DNA of 35,831 nucleotides from UBA5603 sp964501315 (GTDB taxonomy: Bacteria > Bacillota_I > Bacilli_A > Izemoplasmatales > Hujiaoplasmataceae). The stretch's first letter is position 1; every line of letters begins with the position of its first letter. A program made the translations under genes and the position numbers. Location: positions 1 through 35,831 of the forward strand of contig CAZCSO010000015.1 in assembly GCA_964501315.1 (NCBI GenBank). The letters run 5' to 3'. The notes below the pieces were generated by a model. That model saw only the letters and a list, made by a program, of their open reading frames with translations, was not told the DNA's origin and searched no databases. Positions 1 through 7,261 of the stretch are shown here, piece after piece.

Positions 1-217
1 TCGACGTCAATCGAATGCCGCCAGTAATCGAATAAAACAGTCCGTTGGATTGTTCTTTGTAAAACTGTTTCAAATAGGTTTCTAATTCATCGTAATCGCT
101 AAAGTTGTCTACGTCGCTGACCTCAGGTAATGTTTGAGTAGTAGTAATGGTTTCGTTGCAGGCAAACAGAATACCAACTAGAAACAAAACTAAAGTCATA
201 GAGAGAAATTTTTTCAT
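1..217 (-). CDS. Lipoprotein, N-terminal fragment (gene runs off the left edge)
   Basis: This open frame starts at the ATG complementary to 215-217 and stays open to base 1, so only about 72 residues are visible. The N-terminus is MKK followed by a hydrophobic stretch and a lipobox ending in LFAC, with the lipidated Cys at residue 20, so the product should be a membrane-anchored lipoprotein. Three consecutive Thr follow shortly after, a milder form of the Thr-rich linker in other lipoproteins of this window. An AAGGAGG site lies about 9 bases before the ATG. The mature start (FSDYDELETYLKQFY) recalls the opening of secreted beta-propeller proteins of the PF09826 type, but too little is visible to name the family. 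It sits downstream of the pepF terminator and is probably its own unit. Confidence 0.75.
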   Translation of the reverse strand, partial: MKKFLSMTLVLFLVGILFACNETITTTQTLPEVSDVDNFSDYDELETYLKQFYKEQSNGLFYSITGGIRLTS

Positions 218-278
218 ATTGAATCCTCCTTACGTCAGATTGACACTTATAAAACAGCTGACATTGCGACTTTATTGG

Positions 279-309
279 AAAAAAGTCCCAGTTTTTTCAA
301 CCGGGACTT
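279..309 (-). terminator. Rho-independent terminator after pepF
   Basis: On the minus strand the arms AAGTCCCGGTT and AACTGGGACTT form an 11-bp stem (one G-U pair) with a short A-rich loop, followed directly by a run of T. It begins 4 bases after the pepF stop codon. Confidence 0.85.
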
Positions 310-312
310 CAT

Positions 313-2073
313 TTATTCCGTTAATGATAAGAAGAGATCGATATCTTCTTTGATAATATCCAATGATCCGCGCCAAAATTCAGGCTTCGTCACGTCAATT
401 CCCGCCATTTTAGCAACGTCTTCAACGGTATTCTTACCGGTTGAAGCTAACAAATCATCGTAAATGGAGACAAATTTAGGTTTGTCTTGCAGGTAAATTG
501 CATACAATCCCTTGGCAAACAGCAATCCGAAGGCATACGGGAAGTTATAGAAGGATAGCCCGCCACTGTAATAATGTCCCTTGCATGCCCACATGTACGG
601 ATGCAAATAGTTGGGATCGAGGCCATCGCCATAGGTTTGTTTTTGAGCATCCAACATCATTTCTTTTAATTCATTTTCATCGAATACGCTGGATTTACGA
701 CCATCGAATACCGATTTTTCGAAAATGAATCGGCTCATGATATCAACGATAACTTGCGTATAGTCTTGAATCGAAGATTCTAATAAGTACAACTTCTCTT
801 CTTTCGATTGAGCTTCACGCAACGCCGCTTTATTGACAATCGTTTCACAGAAGGTCGATGCTGTTTCAGCAACCGGCATCGTGTAATCGCTGTTGAGTGG
901 GGATTCACCAAAAATCGCTTCGCCATGATAGGCATGGCCCAATTCATGCGCCAAGGTGATGATGTCGCCAAACGCGCCGTCAAAATTGGCCAATACGCGA
1001 CTTTCTTTAATCGAGATTAAGTTTGCGCAGAATGCTCCGCCCACTTTTCCTTTTTTCGGAAGGTAATCCACCCAACCCTCTTCAAACGCTTTTTTGGCCA
1101 TTTCGTACAAACGATTGTTAAAGGTCTTGAAGTTTTTAAGAATGTAGGCGTTAGCTTCTTCAATGGTATAGGTTGTAGCGATTGATCCGATGGGGGCGAA
1201 TAAATCATAGAATGGCAAACCGTTTTCATGCCCAAGTAATTTGGCTTTCCGTTTTAAATAAAGACGGAACGTTGGCAAGTATTCTTTCATGACGGACAGC
1301 ATCGTTTCCAACGTGCTCATTTGCATTCTTGATTGAATCAAGGCTTGATGAAGCGGTGATTCATAACCACGCACTTCGCATAACGTATTGACTTCCCCCT
1401 TGATGCTGTTTAACGAAAACGCTAAGGATTTGTCAACGGCTTCGTATGCTTTTAATTCTGCCTCGAAGGCTTTCTTTCGAACATCGGCATCGGCAGAGTA
1501 TGCTAAATTACGAACTTCTGACAACGTGATGGTTTTTCCTTCGTAGGGCACCGATAACGTTGAGGTGAGCAATGATTGAAGGCGACCCCAGGAACTCGAA
1601 CCCGTCTGGCGAAGTTTTGAAATAAGCAGTTCGGTTTTTTCATCGAGCATGTAATGGGCTTGTTCGATGGTTTCTTTGATCATGAAGGCATGTTCCGTTA
1701 ACAACGAATCGGAAGCGATTAATTCGTCGATGTTTTGAACGGCACTCAACCACTTTTTAAACAAGGTTTCCGTTACGGTGCATTCGGCTAATTTCATTTG
1801 AAGTTGCATTGTCAATTTAGCGGCTGAAGGGTTGGTTGAATCAGTTGATTGAACCAACGATACATAGTGATAGACTTTGTCAATGAGACGGTTGAAATCG
1901 ATGTTAAACAAAATGAAATCTTTCAACGTTTCTTTGACACTTTCATGATTTGAGAACCGACTTTGGAACGTATTCATCACGTTGCATTGTTCCATGAAAA
2001 AGTCAAAATCGGTTTTAAACTTTGGATCGTCAAATCCGAGATACAGTTTTTCTAAATTCCAACTTGTGTTCAT
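313..2073 (-). CDS. pepF: Oligoendopeptidase F (M3 family zinc metallopeptidase)
   Basis: The 586-residue product is full length for the M3B oligoendopeptidase F family, cytoplasmic zinc enzymes that cut short peptides. The metal-binding HELGH (HExxH) motif sits near residue 377 within LAHELGHAYHGE, with the second glutamate helix (PVAETASTFCE) about 25 residues on, the arrangement expected for M3. The N-terminal helical domain is present and there is no signal peptide. The ATG shares one base with the TAA stop of the upstream acetyltransferase gene (TAATG), which implies translational coupling, and AAAGGA lies upstream. It is the last gene of a thiI-GNAT-pepF unit and is followed by a strong terminator. 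The family assignment is firm; the peptide substrate is unknown. Confidence 0.95.
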   Translation of the reverse strand: MNTSWNLEKLYLGFDDPKFKTDFDFFMEQCNVMNTFQSRFSNHESVKETLKDFILFNIDFNRLIDKVYHYVSLVQSTDSTNPSAAKLTMQLQMKLAECTVTETLFKKWLSAVQNIDELIASDSLLTEHAFMIKETIEQAHYMLDEKTELLISKLRQTGSSSWGRLQSLLTSTLSVPYEGKTITLSEVRNLAYSADADVRKKAFEAELKAYEAVDKSLAFSLNSIKGEVNTLCEVRGYESPLHQALIQSRMQMSTLETMLSVMKEYLPTFRLYLKRKAKLLGHENGLPFYDLFAPIGSIATTYTIEEANAYILKNFKTFNNRLYEMAKKAFEEGWVDYLPKKGKVGGAFCANLISIKESRVLANFDGAFGDIITLAHELGHAYHGEAIFGESPLNSDYTMPVAETASTFCETIVNKAALREAQSKEEKLYLLESSIQDYTQVIVDIMSRFIFEKSVFDGRKSSVFDENELKEMMLDAQKQTYGDGLDPNYLHPYMWACKGHYYSGGLSFYNFPYAFGLLFAKGLYAIYLQDKPKFVSIYDDLLASTGKNTVEDVAKMAGIDVTKPEFWRGSLDIIKEDIDLFLSLTE

Positions 2074-2615
2074 TACTTAATTCCTTTCTTATCTTTATAT
2101 TCTTTTTGTGTTAAATGATAACTTTTTGCGATTTTTTCACCCGTTGATACGGTCTGATAAACGACCGTCTGATCGTATATGAAACCTAACCTTTGAATGA
2201 CCCTTTCGCTTTTCAGATTATCCATGAAATGGTAAACTTTAACGACGGCGATATCTTTTTCCATAAAAGCATGATAAAGTACGGCATTGACCGCTTCGTT
2301 CATGTACCCGTATCCTTGATAATCAGGCGATAAAGCAAATCCTAATTCGTGGTACAACCTTCCTTTTAAATCTGTGTGCAGGTGTAATCCGATGGATCCA
2401 ATCATTCGCTTAGTCGGCTTGTGCTCAATTGCCCAGGTATCACCCTGATCAATAAAGCGTGCGACAACGGATTGTGATTCTTCCATCGATTTTAGCGGAT
2501 TCCACCCCGCATTAGGGCCGACTTCCGGTCGTTTGGCGTAATCATACAAATCGATTGCGTCATTGGGATGAAACGGACGCAACGTTAATCGTTCAGTATC
2601 AAGCGTGGTCACCAT
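2073..2615 (-). CDS. GNAT-family N-acetyltransferase (RimJ/RimL type)
   Basis: This is a GNAT acetyltransferase of about 180 residues. It opens with the typical TERLTLRPF strand and contains the acetyl-CoA binding turn as the segment Y-Q-G-Y-G-Y near residue 100, followed by an NLKSERVIQRLGF segment typical of RimJ/RimL-like enzymes, which usually modify protein N-termini or small amines. The exact substrate cannot be told. I prefer the ATG at 2615 over one nine bases further upstream, because a GAGG site lies about 9 bases before it and would abut the earlier ATG. The start lies inside the end of thiI (overlap about 17 bases), and the stop overlaps the pepF ATG, so the three genes are probably co-transcribed. 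Confidence 0.88.
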   Translation of the reverse strand: MVTTLDTERLTLRPFHPNDAIDLYDYAKRPEVGPNAGWNPLKSMEESQSVVARFIDQGDTWAIEHKPTKRMIGSIGLHLHTDLKGRLYHELGFALSPDYQGYGYMNEAVNAVLYHAFMEKDIAVVKVYHFMDNLKSERVIQRLGFIYDQTVVYQTVSTGEKIAKSYHLTQKEYKDKKGIK

Positions 2616-3837
2616 GGATGGCATCCTCGACGGTTAATCCTTTTCCGATAATCGAATAAGGTTGATGATAATTCAAAGACAGGATGACGCGTTTTTTGAC
2701 TGCTTCTAAAATCATGGGTTCGTAATCGATCCGTTTTTCAAAATCCAGAGCAAGCGAGGTTTGAGGACGAATGGACGGATTTTGTGGTAAATAAACGGTG
2801 CAACAATCTTCGAAGGGACGATTGGAAATTGATAGAGTTTCAATGGTTCTGGCCACCGCCATGATGTCGAGCTTATCGTACGTTGCCAAGGGTCGGATAA
2901 TCAAGGCATCGGTCACCGATGATACGCATTGCATGCTTTCCAATGTTTGTGAAGCAACTTGACCGATTGATTCGCCGTTGACCAACGCCAACGATTTTGA
3001 TCGTTTCATGACCTCGGTGGCAATCCGGTACATCATCCGTCTCATGATGGTGATGACGTAACTTTCGGGAACGTGCGTAATAATCGAAGAATGAATGGGC
3101 TCAAACGGTATTAAATGAAGCTTAATGGTGTTATTGGGTGCATACGCAGCCAACGTTTGTACCAAGTCGATGGTTTTTTGGACCGATTCTATCGGCGTCA
3201 TCGGTGACGATTCGAAATGAATGCATTCGATTTCAACGCCTTGTTTCATCATCAAGTATCCCGCTACGGGAGAATCAATTCCTCCCGATAACATGACCAG
3301 TGCTTTTCCGCCCATGCCCACCGGGTACCCCCCCATTCCTTTGATTTGATCCACAAAGAGATAGGCGCCGTCTTGACGTATTTCGATCGATAAGGTCAGT
3401 TCCGGATGATGAACATCTACCACCAATAAGGGAATGGCTCGTAAGAGTTTTCCGGAGATTTGTTTGGATATTTCCATGGAAGTAAGAGGAAATGTCTTGT
3501 CGGCACGTTTGGTCTCAACCTTAAAGCTAATGGGTTTTCCATGAATCCTCGCTTCTAATAGGGGGATCGCCTTATTTGCGATTTCATCAAAATCAAGGGA
3601 ACATTTTTCAATAAGACTGTAAGAGTACAAGCCTGAAACGCGGTTTAAGCGTTGAATTACGACTTGAGGATCCTCGTTTTTATAATTGAGATAAATGCGA
3701 TCATGACGAATGTCTAAAGCAATGGATAGATCACTGGTTTTTTCTTTAATTAATTCAATCACGCGCTGAGTGAAGAATCGCTTGTTTTTTCCTTTTAGCG
3801 TTAATTCTCCGTAACGCACCAACATCCAATTTTCCAT
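2599..3837 (-). CDS. thiI: tRNA 4-thiouridine synthase / thiamine sulfur transferase ThiI (no rhodanese domain)
   Basis: ThiI adenylates U8 of tRNA and receives sulfur to form 4-thiouridine. The product has the N-terminal ferredoxin-like plus THUMP region (residues 1 to about 165) and the PP-loop ATP-binding motif LSGGIDSPVAG near residue 184. At roughly 412 residues it lacks the C-terminal rhodanese domain of the E. coli enzyme, like Bacillus ThiI. No cysteine desulfurase gene is adjacent. The annotated start is the ATG at 3837 (MENWMLVRYGEL), preceded by AAGGGTG; a GTG nine bases upstream overlaps that site and is less likely. The stop is TGA, evidence for the standard genetic code. It is the first gene of the thiI-GNAT-pepF unit, divergent from the gene at 3926. 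Confidence 0.95.
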   Translation of the reverse strand: MENWMLVRYGELTLKGKNKRFFTQRVIELIKEKTSDLSIALDIRHDRIYLNYKNEDPQVVIQRLNRVSGLYSYSLIEKCSLDFDEIANKAIPLLEARIHGKPISFKVETKRADKTFPLTSMEISKQISGKLLRAIPLLVVDVHHPELTLSIEIRQDGAYLFVDQIKGMGGYPVGMGGKALVMLSGGIDSPVAGYLMMKQGVEIECIHFESSPMTPIESVQKTIDLVQTLAAYAPNNTIKLHLIPFEPIHSSIITHVPESYVITIMRRMMYRIATEVMKRSKSLALVNGESIGQVASQTLESMQCVSSVTDALIIRPLATYDKLDIMAVARTIETLSISNRPFEDCCTVYLPQNPSIRPQTSLALDFEKRIDYEPMILEAVKKRVILSLNYHQPYSIIGKGLTVEDAIHGDHA

Positions 3838-3881
3838 CTTAAACACCCTTTTCTGAATTCATACCTATTGTAACATAATTC

Positions 3882-3910
3882 TTGTCAAACGCAGCCATTT
3901 TTTATATAAT
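3882..3910 (+). promoter_or_regulatory. Sigma-A-type promoter of the fRMsr gene
   Basis: TTGTCA at 3882-3887 and TATAAT at 3905-3910 are separated by 17 bases. The start point would fall at about 3917, right on the GGTGAT ribosome-binding site, leaving a leader of only about 9 bases. The -35 overlaps a reverse-strand TTGACA (3884-3889) that could serve the divergent thiI gene, although I see no well-spaced -10 on that side. Confidence 0.75.
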
Positions 3911-3925
3911 TGAACCGGTGATACT

Positions 3926-4405
3926 ATGTTTAAACCCGTCAATCGATCCGACGATCGAAGTCTTAACGACCAACTCTTTTTAGATAACATCTTTGGGTAT
4001 ATTCACGAAGACGAACATCCACTGACGAATTTATCGAACTTCGCAGCGATTGTTACGTATTTTTTTGAAGATCTCAATTGGGTAGGCTTCTATTTATACG
4101 ATGGTAAAAAACTCTATTTAGGCCCATTTCAAGGCTTGCCCGCATGCACCACCATCCAACTAGGAAAAGGCGTCTGTGGTACGGCTGCGATGAACCAAAC
4201 GACATTGATTGTCGGAGACACTCATTTATTTGAAGGTCACATCGTTTGCGATGAAGCGAGCGAATCTGAAATGGTCATTCCGCTCATCGTCAAAGGCGAA
4301 CTTTACGGTGTCTTGGATTTGGATGCCGTACGCAAATATCGCTTCGATGAAACCGACCGGGCAGTACTCGAAAAAGCCGTTGGTTTTTTGGTTGACAAGC
4401 TCTAG
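3926..4405 (+). CDS. Free methionine-R-sulfoxide reductase (GAF domain)
   Basis: The 159-residue protein is a single GAF domain of the fRMsr family (E. coli MsrC, Bacillus YtsP), which reduces free methionine-R-sulfoxide in the cytoplasm using cysteines. Three cysteines sit where the family has them: Cys74 in LPACTT, Cys84 in GVCGTAA and Cys108 in HIVCDE. The segment LYGVLDLDA near the end is also family-typical. The start is fixed by GGTGAT three bases before the ATG. The gene has its own promoter with an ultra-short leader, and its 3' end contains the -35 box of the next promoter. Family assignment is confident; the enzymatic role follows from the cysteine pattern. Confidence 0.92.
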   Translation: MFKPVNRSDDRSLNDQLFLDNIFGYIHEDEHPLTNLSNFAAIVTYFFEDLNWVGFYLYDGKKLYLGPFQGLPACTTIQLGKGVCGTAAMNQTTLIVGDTHLFEGHIVCDEASESEMVIPLIVKGELYGVLDLDAVRKYRFDETDRAVLEKAVGFLVDKL

Positions 4406-4420
4406 TCAATAAGGTATAAT
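4392..4420 (+). promoter_or_regulatory. Perfect-consensus sigma-A promoter for the rpsD leader and rpsD
   Basis: TTGACA at 4392-4397 and TATAAT at 4415-4420 match consensus exactly with an optimal 17-base spacer. The -35 overlaps the last codons of the upstream gene. Transcription would start near 4427, at the 5' edge of the structured leader. Such a promoter suits a ribosomal-protein gene under post-transcriptional control. Confidence 0.9.
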
Positions 4421-4425
4421 ATACC

Positions 4426-4590
4426 GTGCGCATGTAATAAAAAGCAGTTGTTTTGATTGATTTCAAGGCGTGATTGTTCCATTAGAGGGTTGGTAGTACC
4501 GTTAACTGCTTAACGGGAGGCCATTAAAACAATCCAGCTGAAATTCCTCGAAACTCCTCTACCATTACGCGTAATAAAAAATGGAGGACA
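4426..4590 (+). promoter_or_regulatory. Structured leader RNA of rpsD, probable S4 autoregulatory element
   Basis: The 5' leader can form several mutually consistent helices. A long-range closing stem pairs 4428-4431 and 4434-4438 with 4564-4572. A hairpin has arms CCGTTAA and TTAACGG (4499-4516) and loop CTGC. That loop is complementary to GCAG at 4444-4447, giving a pseudoknot; 4442-4449 and 4504-4511 are an exact 8-base complement. GATTGTT (4472-4478) pairs with AACAATC (4528-4534). The Shine-Dalgarno region 4580-4588 can pair with 4558-4566, which offers a way to block translation. Autogenous control of rpsD by S4 through a leader pseudoknot is known in Bacillus; assigning this RNA to that class is inference from position and fold. 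No intrinsic terminator lies within it, so control would be translational. Confidence 0.65.
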
Positions 4591-4594
4591 ATAT

Positions 4595-5194
4595 ATGTCA
4601 AGATTCACAGGATCCGAATGGAAAGTATCACGCCGGTTAAACTATTCAATCAGCGAAACCGGAAAAGAACTCAACAAACGTCCGTATGCCCCAGGACAAC
4701 ACGGACAAAAACGTTCCAAATTATCTGAATACGGAACACAACTTCAAGAAAAGCAACGCGTTCGTTTCACCTATGGTGTTAGCGAAAAGCAATTCCGCAA
4801 AACCTTTATCGAAGCGAAAAAACTTCAAGGTAAACAAGGTGCTAACTTCCTTTTCTTATTAGAAAGCCGTTTAGACAACTTAGTATACCGTGCCGGATTT
4901 GCAAGAACGCGTCAACAAGCTCGCCAATTAGTCAACCACGGCCACATCCAATTAGATGGAAAGAAAGCCAGCATTCCTTCGATTCGTGTAAAACCGGGTC
5001 AAGTCATCACTGTTAAGGAATCGTCCAAAGACTTACAAATCATCAAGGATGCGTTAGAAGCCGTCGTTTCGAGAGTTGAGTTTGTCAGCTTCGATGACAC
5101 CAAACAAGCTGCGACATACGTTCGCTTACCGGAACGCAATGAAATTCTTCCGGATATCAAAGAAGCCTTAATCGTCGAACTTTACAATAAGTAA
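4595..5194 (+). CDS. rpsD: Small ribosomal subunit protein uS4
   Basis: The 199-residue product matches bacterial S4 in length and layout. It has a basic N-terminal segment (SRFTGSEWKVSRRLNYS, then RPYAPGQHGQKR) and a central S4 RNA-binding domain around residues 88-150, including LESRLDNLVYRAGFARTRQQARQLV and NHGHIQLDGKK. S4 nucleates 30S assembly on 16S rRNA and commonly regulates its own synthesis. The ATG is set by GGAGGA seven bases upstream. The N-terminal zinc-binding cysteines of some S4 proteins are absent, so this is the zinc-free form. It is a single-gene unit between the structured leader and a strong terminator. Confidence 0.98.
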   Translation: MSRFTGSEWKVSRRLNYSISETGKELNKRPYAPGQHGQKRSKLSEYGTQLQEKQRVRFTYGVSEKQFRKTFIEAKKLQGKQGANFLFLLESRLDNLVYRAGFARTRQQARQLVNHGHIQLDGKKASIPSIRVKPGQVITVKESSKDLQIIKDALEAVVSRVEFVSFDDTKQAATYVRLPERNEILPDIKEALIVELYNK

Positions 5195-5203
5195 TCCGAC
5201 ACG

Positions 5204-5227
5204 CCCATTCGAAAGAATGGGTTTTTT
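5204..5227 (+). terminator. Rho-independent terminator after rpsD
   Basis: Arms CCCATTC and GAATGGG form a perfect 7-bp stem around a GAAA tetraloop, followed by six T and a further T-rich run. Confidence 0.95.
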
Positions 5228-5294
5228 ATTTTTTTTAAGCATCCCTACACTCATTCAGGGGTATTTACGGTAAAATAGAATGCGGGTGATAATC

Positions 5295-6170
5295 GTGTTT
5301 CAACCTCTAACCATTAACGATCAAGTTTTATTCCAACACTACTTTCAAGCCTGTCCGCTCTGCCGAGGGCATCATGGAAGCGAATTGAACTTCGCCAATC
5401 TAATGACGTGGAAGGCATTGGATTCATTGCATTATGATATCATCGACGATACCATGGTTATTCGTGGTACGAAAAATGGTTCTGTCTACTTCTTGCCACC
5501 CATGGCTCCCCATGAAACGGCATTTATCAAAGCGATTGAATGGATTCATTCATTAGCGTCCGTTTCATCATCGATTACCATCAAAGGTTTGTCTCAAGCA
5601 ATGACCGACCTTATTCACCGTTATCATCCGGACTGGACGGTTGTATCCGAACGGGATTACGACGAATACTTGTACGACAGTGAAAAACTAAGAACCTTGT
5701 CGGGTAATCTCTACGCAAAAAAACGGAATTTGTACAAACAGTTCATCAAACAATACACCTATCGGTTTGAAACGTTTGAATCATCTCATATTTCAGGCAT
5801 CAAAACACTTCTCGACAAATGGGTCGAAACGAAACAAGAAACATTCGAACATCGTCTGGTTTGTGAAGCTCTTAAGAATTTGACGAAGTTGAACGCATTT
5901 TGTGACGTATTATTCGTAGACGATACCCTCGTTGCCTTCTCCATAGGCTCAAAAGATCAAGAAGTGGGCTTGGTTTTGTTTGAAAAAGCCGATGTGGATT
6001 ACATCGGCGTCTATCAAGCGGTTAACTTGCTTTTTGCGAACAAACATTTTAACGATGTTCCCATTATCAATCGTCAAGAAGATTTGGGTCTGCCGTCCTT
6101 AAGAAAAGCAAAATTATCGTATAATCCCATCGGATTTGTCTATAAACATTCCTTAACATTTCCGCAATAA
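5295..6170 (+). CDS. DUF2156 (phosphatidylglycerol lysyltransferase C-terminal-like) protein
   Basis: This cytoplasmic protein of about 291 residues resembles the DUF2156 family, which shares the double GNAT-like fold of the aminoacyl-lipid transferase (MprF) C-terminal domain. Supporting segments are SELNFANLMTWK near the N-terminus, a central RDYDEYLYDSEKLRTLSGNLYAKKRN block and a C-terminal RQEDLGLPSLRKAKLSYNP block, all typical of stand-alone DUF2156 proteins. There are no membrane segments, so it is not a full MprF. I choose the GTG at 5295: GGTGAT at 5285-5290 is a well-placed ribosome-binding site for it, and an ATG at 5280 would overlap the probable -10 (TAAAAT at 5271-5276). The molecular function of this family is not established. 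Confidence 0.8.
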   Translation: MFQPLTINDQVLFQHYFQACPLCRGHHGSELNFANLMTWKALDSLHYDIIDDTMVIRGTKNGSVYFLPPMAPHETAFIKAIEWIHSLASVSSSITIKGLSQAMTDLIHRYHPDWTVVSERDYDEYLYDSEKLRTLSGNLYAKKRNLYKQFIKQYTYRFETFESSHISGIKTLLDKWVETKQETFEHRLVCEALKNLTKLNAFCDVLFVDDTLVAFSIGSKDQEVGLVLFEKADVDYIGVYQAVNLLFANKHFNDVPIINRQEDLGLPSLRKAKLSYNPIGFVYKHSLTFPQ

Positions 6171-6194
6171 TCCTTCTTATGAAGGATTTTTTTT
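6169..6194 (+). terminator. Rho-independent terminator after the DUF2156 gene
   Basis: Arms AATCCTTC and GAAGGATT with a TTAT loop, followed by eight T, start within the stop codon. It lies back to back with the tpiA terminator on the other strand. Confidence 0.9.
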
Positions 6195-6202
6195 ATAAAA
6201 AA

Positions 6203-6226
6203 AACAGAGTCGTTAACGACTCTGTT
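6203..6226 (-). terminator. Rho-independent terminator after tpiA, containing the tpiA stop codon
   Basis: The perfect inverted repeat AACAGAGTCGTT/AACGACTCTGTT is followed on the minus strand by a run of T. The tpiA stop codon (6213-6215) is in the middle of the hairpin, so the stem encodes the last residues. Confidence 0.9.
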
Positions 6227-6986
6227 GAACGCGTTTCAAGGCTGCATTAGCCATCATGACAAATTGTTCGGGATCCAGCGATGCACCGCCAATTAAGGCG
6301 CCATCGATGTGTTCTTGAGCTAACAACTCATCAATGTTTTTGGGATTGACGGACCCACCGTATTGAATACGGATTTTGTCAGCCGCAGCGGGACTGTAAA
6401 GCGATTGAATCAAGGAACGAATGTAGCCACAGGCCTCATTTGCGACGTCTGCCGTCGCTGTTTTTCCGGTTCCGATCGCCCAGACGGGTTCGTAAGCAAT
6501 GACGATTGTCTTTAAGTCGGCTTCTTTAATTGATTGGAAAGCCGCGGTGATTTGACGCTTTAAGACATCGTGAGTTTGGTTCGCTTCACGTTCACTCAAC
6601 AGTTCGCCCACACAGACGATGGGTTTTAAATCATTGCGTAACGCCGCGATGATTTTTTTATTGACGTCTTCATCGGTTTCATGAAAGTATTTACGACGTT
6701 CGGAGTGGCCGATAACGACGTAATCAATGTTGTAACTCGCCAATAACGGACCAGACAGTTCGCCGGTATACGCCCCTTCATCCATGTAATGAAGGTTCTG
6801 CGCACCAATTCGTAAGTTGTCACCTTGACGTTTTACCAAGCAACGAAAGAGCGGAGCTTGCGCTAAAATGACGGTATCTACGTCTTTGATGGATGGCATC
6901 AAGGGCGATACTTGTAAAATAAAGTAAAGTGCCTCATCTCTGGTTTTGTACATCTTCCAGTTGCCGGCAATAATCGGTTTTCTCAT
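6213..6986 (-). CDS. tpiA: Triosephosphate isomerase
   Basis: The 257-residue protein has the usual length of a TIM monomer. The catalytic residues are visible: Lys in the opening GNWKM, His in VIGHSERR near residue 95 and Glu in AYEPVWAIGTG near residue 167. The flexible-loop and phosphate-binding segments (IGTGKTA; YGGSVNPKN; GALIGGASLD) follow. It interconverts dihydroxyacetone phosphate and glyceraldehyde 3-phosphate in glycolysis. AGGAGC lies upstream of the ATG. It is the last gene of a pgk-HPr-tpiA unit, 9 bases after the HPr gene, and the operon lacks gapA, eno and gpm. Confidence 0.98.
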   Translation of the reverse strand: MRKPIIAGNWKMYKTRDEALYFILQVSPLMPSIKDVDTVILAQAPLFRCLVKRQGDNLRIGAQNLHYMDEGAYTGELSGPLLASYNIDYVVIGHSERRKYFHETDEDVNKKIIAALRNDLKPIVCVGELLSEREANQTHDVLKRQITAAFQSIKEADLKTIVIAYEPVWAIGTGKTATADVANEACGYIRSLIQSLYSPAAADKIRIQYGGSVNPKNIDELLAQEHIDGALIGGASLDPEQFVMMANAALKRVQQSR

Positions 6987-6995
6987 AGGTAGCTC

Positions 6996-7241
6996 CTAGT
7001 TGAGGATGGATTCGATGGCGTCAATGGCTTTTTGAGCTTGGGTTCCTGTGGCGACTAATTTAACGTTTTCTCCAGCAGGGACGGCTAAACTCATCAATCC
7101 TAAAATCGATTTGGCGTCGATTGTCACATGGGCATATTCCAAACGAATATCCACATCATACTTGCTGGCGGTCTGAACGATTTTGGCAGCTAATTGAGCA
7201 TGCAAACCAGCGGTACTTTTAATGGTAATGGTCTTTTCCAT
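6996..7241 (-). CDS. HPr-family phosphocarrier protein with divergent active-site loop
   Basis: The 81-residue protein has HPr length and fold. The phosphorylatable histidine lies in AGLHAQLAA, where the family consensus is GLHARPA, so His15 is kept but Arg17 and Pro18 are replaced by Gln and Leu. The regulatory serine region DAKSILGLMSL is intact, so HPr-kinase-type Ser46 phosphorylation and CcpA co-regulation remain possible. The gene is 20 bases after pgk and 9 before tpiA, with AAAGGAG before the ATG, so it is expressed with glycolysis enzymes, not with other PTS genes. It could be the general HPr, or a Crh-like regulatory variant that does not transfer phosphate well. Confidence 0.9.
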   Translation of the reverse strand: MEKTITIKSTAGLHAQLAAKIVQTASKYDVDIRLEYAHVTIDAKSILGLMSLAVPAGENVKLVATGTQAQKAIDAIESILN

Positions 7242-7261
7242 AAGGGTCTCCTTTACTATGA

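Noticed and set aside
2599..2601. TGA as tryptophan (Mycoplasma code 4)
   Set aside because: TGA ends thiI, GH5, the PucR-type gene and a permease at family-typical lengths, and Trp positions use TGG, so the standard code applies.
3860..3889. Reverse-strand promoter for thiI using TTGACA at 3884-3889
   Set aside because: The -35 is perfect, but the only T/A-rich hexamers are at 10 or about 20 bases, so spacing is poor; not listed as a feature.
4484..4516. T-box-like string (GGGTTGGTAGTACCG) in the rpsD leader
   Set aside because: The T-box core AGGGTGGNACCGCG is interrupted by extra bases, no terminator/antiterminator pair follows, and rpsD is not a T-box-type gene.
4426..4575. 6S RNA or another free small RNA instead of an rpsD leader
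   Set aside because: No terminator lies before the rpsD ribosome-binding site, and the pseudoknot and possible SD pairing favour a cis-acting leader; a search would be needed to exclude it fully.
5280..5294. ATG at 5280 as the start of the DUF2156 gene
   Set aside because: It overlaps the likely -10 region and has no ribosome-binding site; the GTG at 5295 has GGTGAT correctly placed.
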